From an uncultured Bacteroidota bacterium (GTDB lineage Bacteria; Bacteroidota; Bacteroidia; Flavobacteriales; UA16): a DNA stretch of 6,330 bases. The translations under genes and the position numbers were made by a program. Of this stretch, positions 5,501-6,330 are shown in pieces; within the stretch, counting starts at the first letter, position 1, and each line of letters starts with the position of its first letter. The DNA is taken from the NCBI GenBank assembly GCA_902535565.1, contig CACAUH010000071.1, positions 1 through 6,330 of the forward strand, in the 5' to 3' direction. Under the pieces are notes generated by a model. That model worked only from the letters and a program-made list of their open reading frames with translations, was not told the origin of the DNA and ran no database searches.

Positions 5501-6330
5501 GCTTCCGCTGACCTCACTGTTGCTCAAGATCGTAATGGTTGACCCATCGTCACAGTTGTCGGCGGCCATCACCTCGTACTGGTCATCATCGCTGTACTCA
5601 TCGCAAGGGATGCTGAACTCAGCAGATGAACCAGCAAAGTCAGGTGCCGTGTTGTCGGTCACCGTGATGGTTTGGGTACAGCTGCTGGACTCGCCAACGT
5701 TGTTGCAATCATCGGTGGCTGTGGCCGTCCACGTCCGGACAAAGCTGTAGCTGCCGTCCAACTGGTCGTCATCACCTGTGCAGGTGTAGGTCACTTCACC
5801 GTCGCTGTATGACATCGCAATACTGGGTGAAGCATCACAGTTGTCAGTGGCGGTCGCAGTCGCAGTGCCCGTCGCATCAGGACTGGAATCGGTCGTACAA
5901 TCGGCACCCAAGAATACCTCTGCATCAGCAGGGCAGCTCATGACCGGTGCAGAGGGAGCAGTCACGTCGTAGACCATAATCAACTGATCGCAGCTGGTGC
6001 TGTGCTGATTTCCACAGTGGTCCTCTGCAGTCGCAGTCCATGTGCGCGTGAAGCTGTAGCTGCCTGAGCAAGTGTAGTTCGAGTCGCCATCCTCATAACT
6101 GATGGTCACTTCAGGGGAAGCGTCGCAATTGTCCGTGGCGCTCCCTTCTGCAGTTCCTGCAGCTGAAGGTGTCGTATCCGCATTGCAATCGTCATCAGCA
6201 GTCGTCTCGAAGTCTGCAGGACAAGTGATGCTGGCAACAGGATCAACATCGTCGTACAAATCAATCATCTGCATAAACTCCTCACTCACATTGTCGCACT
6301 CATCCGTCGCAGTCACCGTGATGGTATAGC
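2555..6330 (-). CDS. Large secreted HYR-like repeat protein with T9SS C-terminal sorting domain (5' end outside window)
   Basis: The frame is open from the window edge to a TAA stop at 2557-2555, giving about 1257 visible residues. The GTG at 6316 is an internal valine, because codons 6328-6317 read Y-T-I-T and continue a repeat, so the true start and signal peptide lie beyond 6330. In order, the protein has a partial module, nine complete HYR-like modules (3758-6250), a further HYR-like module split by an extra domain (about 2909-3757), a Gly/Asp-rich linker, and a T9SS type-A sorting domain (2558-2806). Recurrent motifs are A-T-D-N-C-D, G-S-Y-x-x-x-R-T-W and T-D-x-C-x-N. Modules have four or six cysteines, always an even number, which suggests disulfides and export. 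I count only five lysines. Family knowledge supports Sec export, T9SS sorting and cell-surface location; adhesion is my inference. No catalytic motif is visible. A terminator follows the stop by 23 bases. Confidence 0.95.
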   Translation of the reverse strand, partial: YTITVTATDECDNVSEEFMQMIDLYDDVDPVASITCPADFETTADDDCNADTTPSAAGTAEGSATDNCDASPEVTISYEDGDSNYTCSGSYSFTRTWTATAEDHCGNQHSTSCDQLIMVYDVTAPSAPVMSCPADAEVFLGADCTTDSSPDATGTATATATDNCDASPSIAMSYSDGEVTYTCTGDDDQLDGSYSFVRTWTATATDDCNNVGESSSCTQTITVTDNTAPDFAGSSAEFSIPCDEYSDDDQYEVMAADNCDDGSTITILSNSEVSGSCAGTILRTYQAIDDCGNTSSFDQVITLTDEVDPVVTISCPENADLTADAACDADTTPDANGTASWTATDNCDTDLDTDLTYSDAIEYGCEGSYTITRTWTITATDHCDNTGTTSCDQIITVTDDTDPTISAEAMDYTAECDGNLNQEEFFAWLTANGGAMASDNCSDVAWSNDFVVTDDGEIIGAVQGCSAFTGSILVTFTATDACGNASETAATFTIEDTTSPDASADAETEVACDEYDATEPYGNFTASDACSEVTVEITDMAGSGACAGSYSRTYTITDECGNDTLVYQIINLTDEVAPSFDIACPDDVDLVADGDCNADTSVETHGSATYSNVMDNCDDAVEMEVSSSDEIAYGCQGSYTISRTWTITGTDHCDNPTTKTCVQTITVSDATAPTISGGADALVECDGSGNTDELNAWLANNGGATATDNCSAVSWSHSDATLSDACGATGTVDVVFTATDECDNNASITLTFTIEDTTPPSLSIEGPANQNLDQNATCDVDTSIEALGNVSASADDACGSASIEITHEDGMATYTCAGDDEALEGSYTFVRTFTVTATDECGLHTTDTYEQTITVTDGIAPQFTETCGLANGDVQDVCCEDLSGTVTIPDACETAASDNCDSDVAIASSETYVGDYAPTDDVMSFCLSTTPAAYADGEACNGLDPHAFSLFNFDGQPRVDFTSVGSGLVSQMNDGTWMLEQELVNEAGTGMLTLTVTYGAASSWDDWFVAGQTNYKRDCGVLVDDHENWDYRILESGSVMGSGDYDGLNLSLSHAPANEYYAFQIGLGANNQNDNYGYSGWIMATGTYGDDAVFFSGDLFGDLDCCLPWSIDREYTASDDCGNATEFAYSISVNGDDCGEDDGALVSGGQDEDHTPGIIGGAGDVLTGKSPIRVTNLQPNPTNDLSLLGFTVTQNMRLRVDMYTMDGILVSELYDGIVSPNVNHTLDIEANALESGMYQIRLSSSQYLVVKKLLVTE
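2558..2806 (-). other. T9SS type-A C-terminal sorting domain (coding segment)
   Basis: The last 83 residues of the upstream gene's product show the three usual blocks of the Por/T9SS type-A sorting domain: L-Q-P-N-P-T-N-D near the start, L-E-S-G-M-Y-Q-I-R-L in the middle, and V-V-K-K-L-L-V-T-E at the very end. In known cargo this domain is recognised by the type IX machinery in the outer membrane and is normally cleaved, often with attachment to the cell surface. It follows a flexible linker rich in Gly and Asp. It carries two of the five lysines in the visible protein. The family call is firm; whether this protein stays attached or is released is not visible. Confidence 0.93.
3011..3490 (-). 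other. Unrecognised extracellular domain, C-terminal copy (coding segment)
   Basis: About 160 residues lie between the HYR-like array and the sorting domain. Motifs shared with 1126-1617 are the start F-x-x-D-G, then L-S-H-A-P-x-x-E-Y, F-Q-x-G, A-N-x-x-N-x-N-Y-G, G-W and D-L-x-C. It is flanked by the two halves of an HYR-like module: D-N-C-D-S-D on the N-terminal side and R-E-Y-T-A-S-D-D-C-G-N on the C-terminal side. The aromatic and Gly pattern suggests a beta-sandwich, possibly lectin-like, but I do not recognise the family. Confidence 0.75.
4061..5653 (-). repeat. Two tandem copies of a three-module B-A-C super-repeat
   Basis: R4-R5-R6 (4841-5653) and R7-R8-R9 (4061-4840) have the same order of module kinds: a short four-Cys B, a long six-Cys A, then a C module with the A-W-L...N-G-G-A helix-like insert. 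The B-to-A junctions match (T-D-E-V-D-P and T-D-E-V-A-P), as do the C-module ends (F-T-I-E-D-T-T). The two copies are clearly diverged, most of all in the C module, so the duplication is not recent. Confidence 0.8.
4835..5086 (-). repeat. C-module copy 1, near-duplicate of 451-702
   Basis: This 252-base segment encodes 84 residues from E-C-D-G-N-L to I-E-D-T-T and aligns without gaps to 451-702 in the neighbouring gene. By hand count 78 of 84 residues and about 221 of 252 bases agree. The longest identical stretch is 32 bases (4905-4936 and 521-552). Confidence 0.9.

Larger units (their letters stand above)
3758..6330 (-). repeat. Ten tandem HYR-like modules, the first partial (R1-R10)
   Basis: Module boundaries, set at the recurring T-D/x-x-x-P junction, are R2 5966-6250, R3 5654-5965, R4 5414-5653, R5 5132-5413, R6 4841-5131, R7 4607-4840, R8 4322-4606, R9 4061-4321 and R10 3758-4060; R1 is the tail above 6250. 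They fall into three kinds. Long A modules (R2, R3, R5, R8, and R10 in variant form) contain D-T-T/S and G-S-Y-x-x-x-R-T-W. Short B modules (R4, R7, probably R1) have C-D-E-Y and C-A-G. C modules (R6, R9) have E-C-D-G, A-W-L and N-G-G-A. HYR domains are immunoglobulin-like and common in extracellular adhesive proteins; these are diverged, Cys-rich forms. Confidence 0.9.

Noticed and set aside
3758..6250. Cadherin or bacterial Ig-like (Big) repeats instead of HYR-like
   Set aside because: The D-x-C-x-N and T-W-T-A-T-D signatures with regular cysteines fit HYR-like modules. Cadherin calcium motifs such as D-x-N-D-N are missing.
6314..6316. GTG at 6316-6314 as the start of the upstream gene
   Set aside because: The frame stays open to the window edge and the four codons before it (Y-T-I-T) continue a conserved module, so it is an internal valine.

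Overview
The window is almost entirely coding on the minus strand and holds two neighbouring, incomplete genes for large secreted repeat proteins. Reading in the direction of transcription (from base 6330 down to base 1), the first gene enters already open at 6330 and stops at 2555. An intrinsic terminator and an AT-rich intergenic stretch follow. The second gene starts at 2223 (or possibly 2262) and is still open at base 1. I see no tRNA, rRNA, CRISPR array, insertion sequence or credible plus-strand gene.

The host is most likely a member of the Bacteroidota. The first protein ends in a type-A C-terminal sorting domain of the type IX secretion system (T9SS), found in that phylum. Both proteins are built from HYR-like, immunoglobulin-like repeats with the D-x-C-G-N signature common in its surface proteins. 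The second gene has no Shine-Dalgarno sequence, which is also usual there. The proteins are very acidic and almost free of lysine, which would suit a marine or saline habitat, but that is an inference. I cannot name a genus.

Layout. Bases 2807-6330 encode ten HYR-like modules (the first cut by the window edge), followed by an HYR-like module interrupted by a roughly 160-residue extra domain. Bases 2558-2806 encode the T9SS sorting domain. Bases 2502-2531 are the terminator and 2224-2501 hold a possible promoter. Bases 1-2223 encode a signal peptide, two 43-residue Cys/Trp repeats, another copy of the 160-residue domain, and four HYR-like modules, the last cut at base 1.

The two genes are paralogues with the same parts in a different order. 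Both products are probably exported by Sec. The first is then sorted through T9SS, and the second probably is too if its unseen end carries a sorting domain. A role at the cell surface or in adhesion is the likeliest, but no ligand or enzymatic activity can be read from the sequence. The points of most interest are a three-module super-repeat, a paired gain and loss of cysteines that suggests a specific disulfide, a module about 88% identical in DNA between the two genes, and the domain nested inside an HYR-like module in both proteins.
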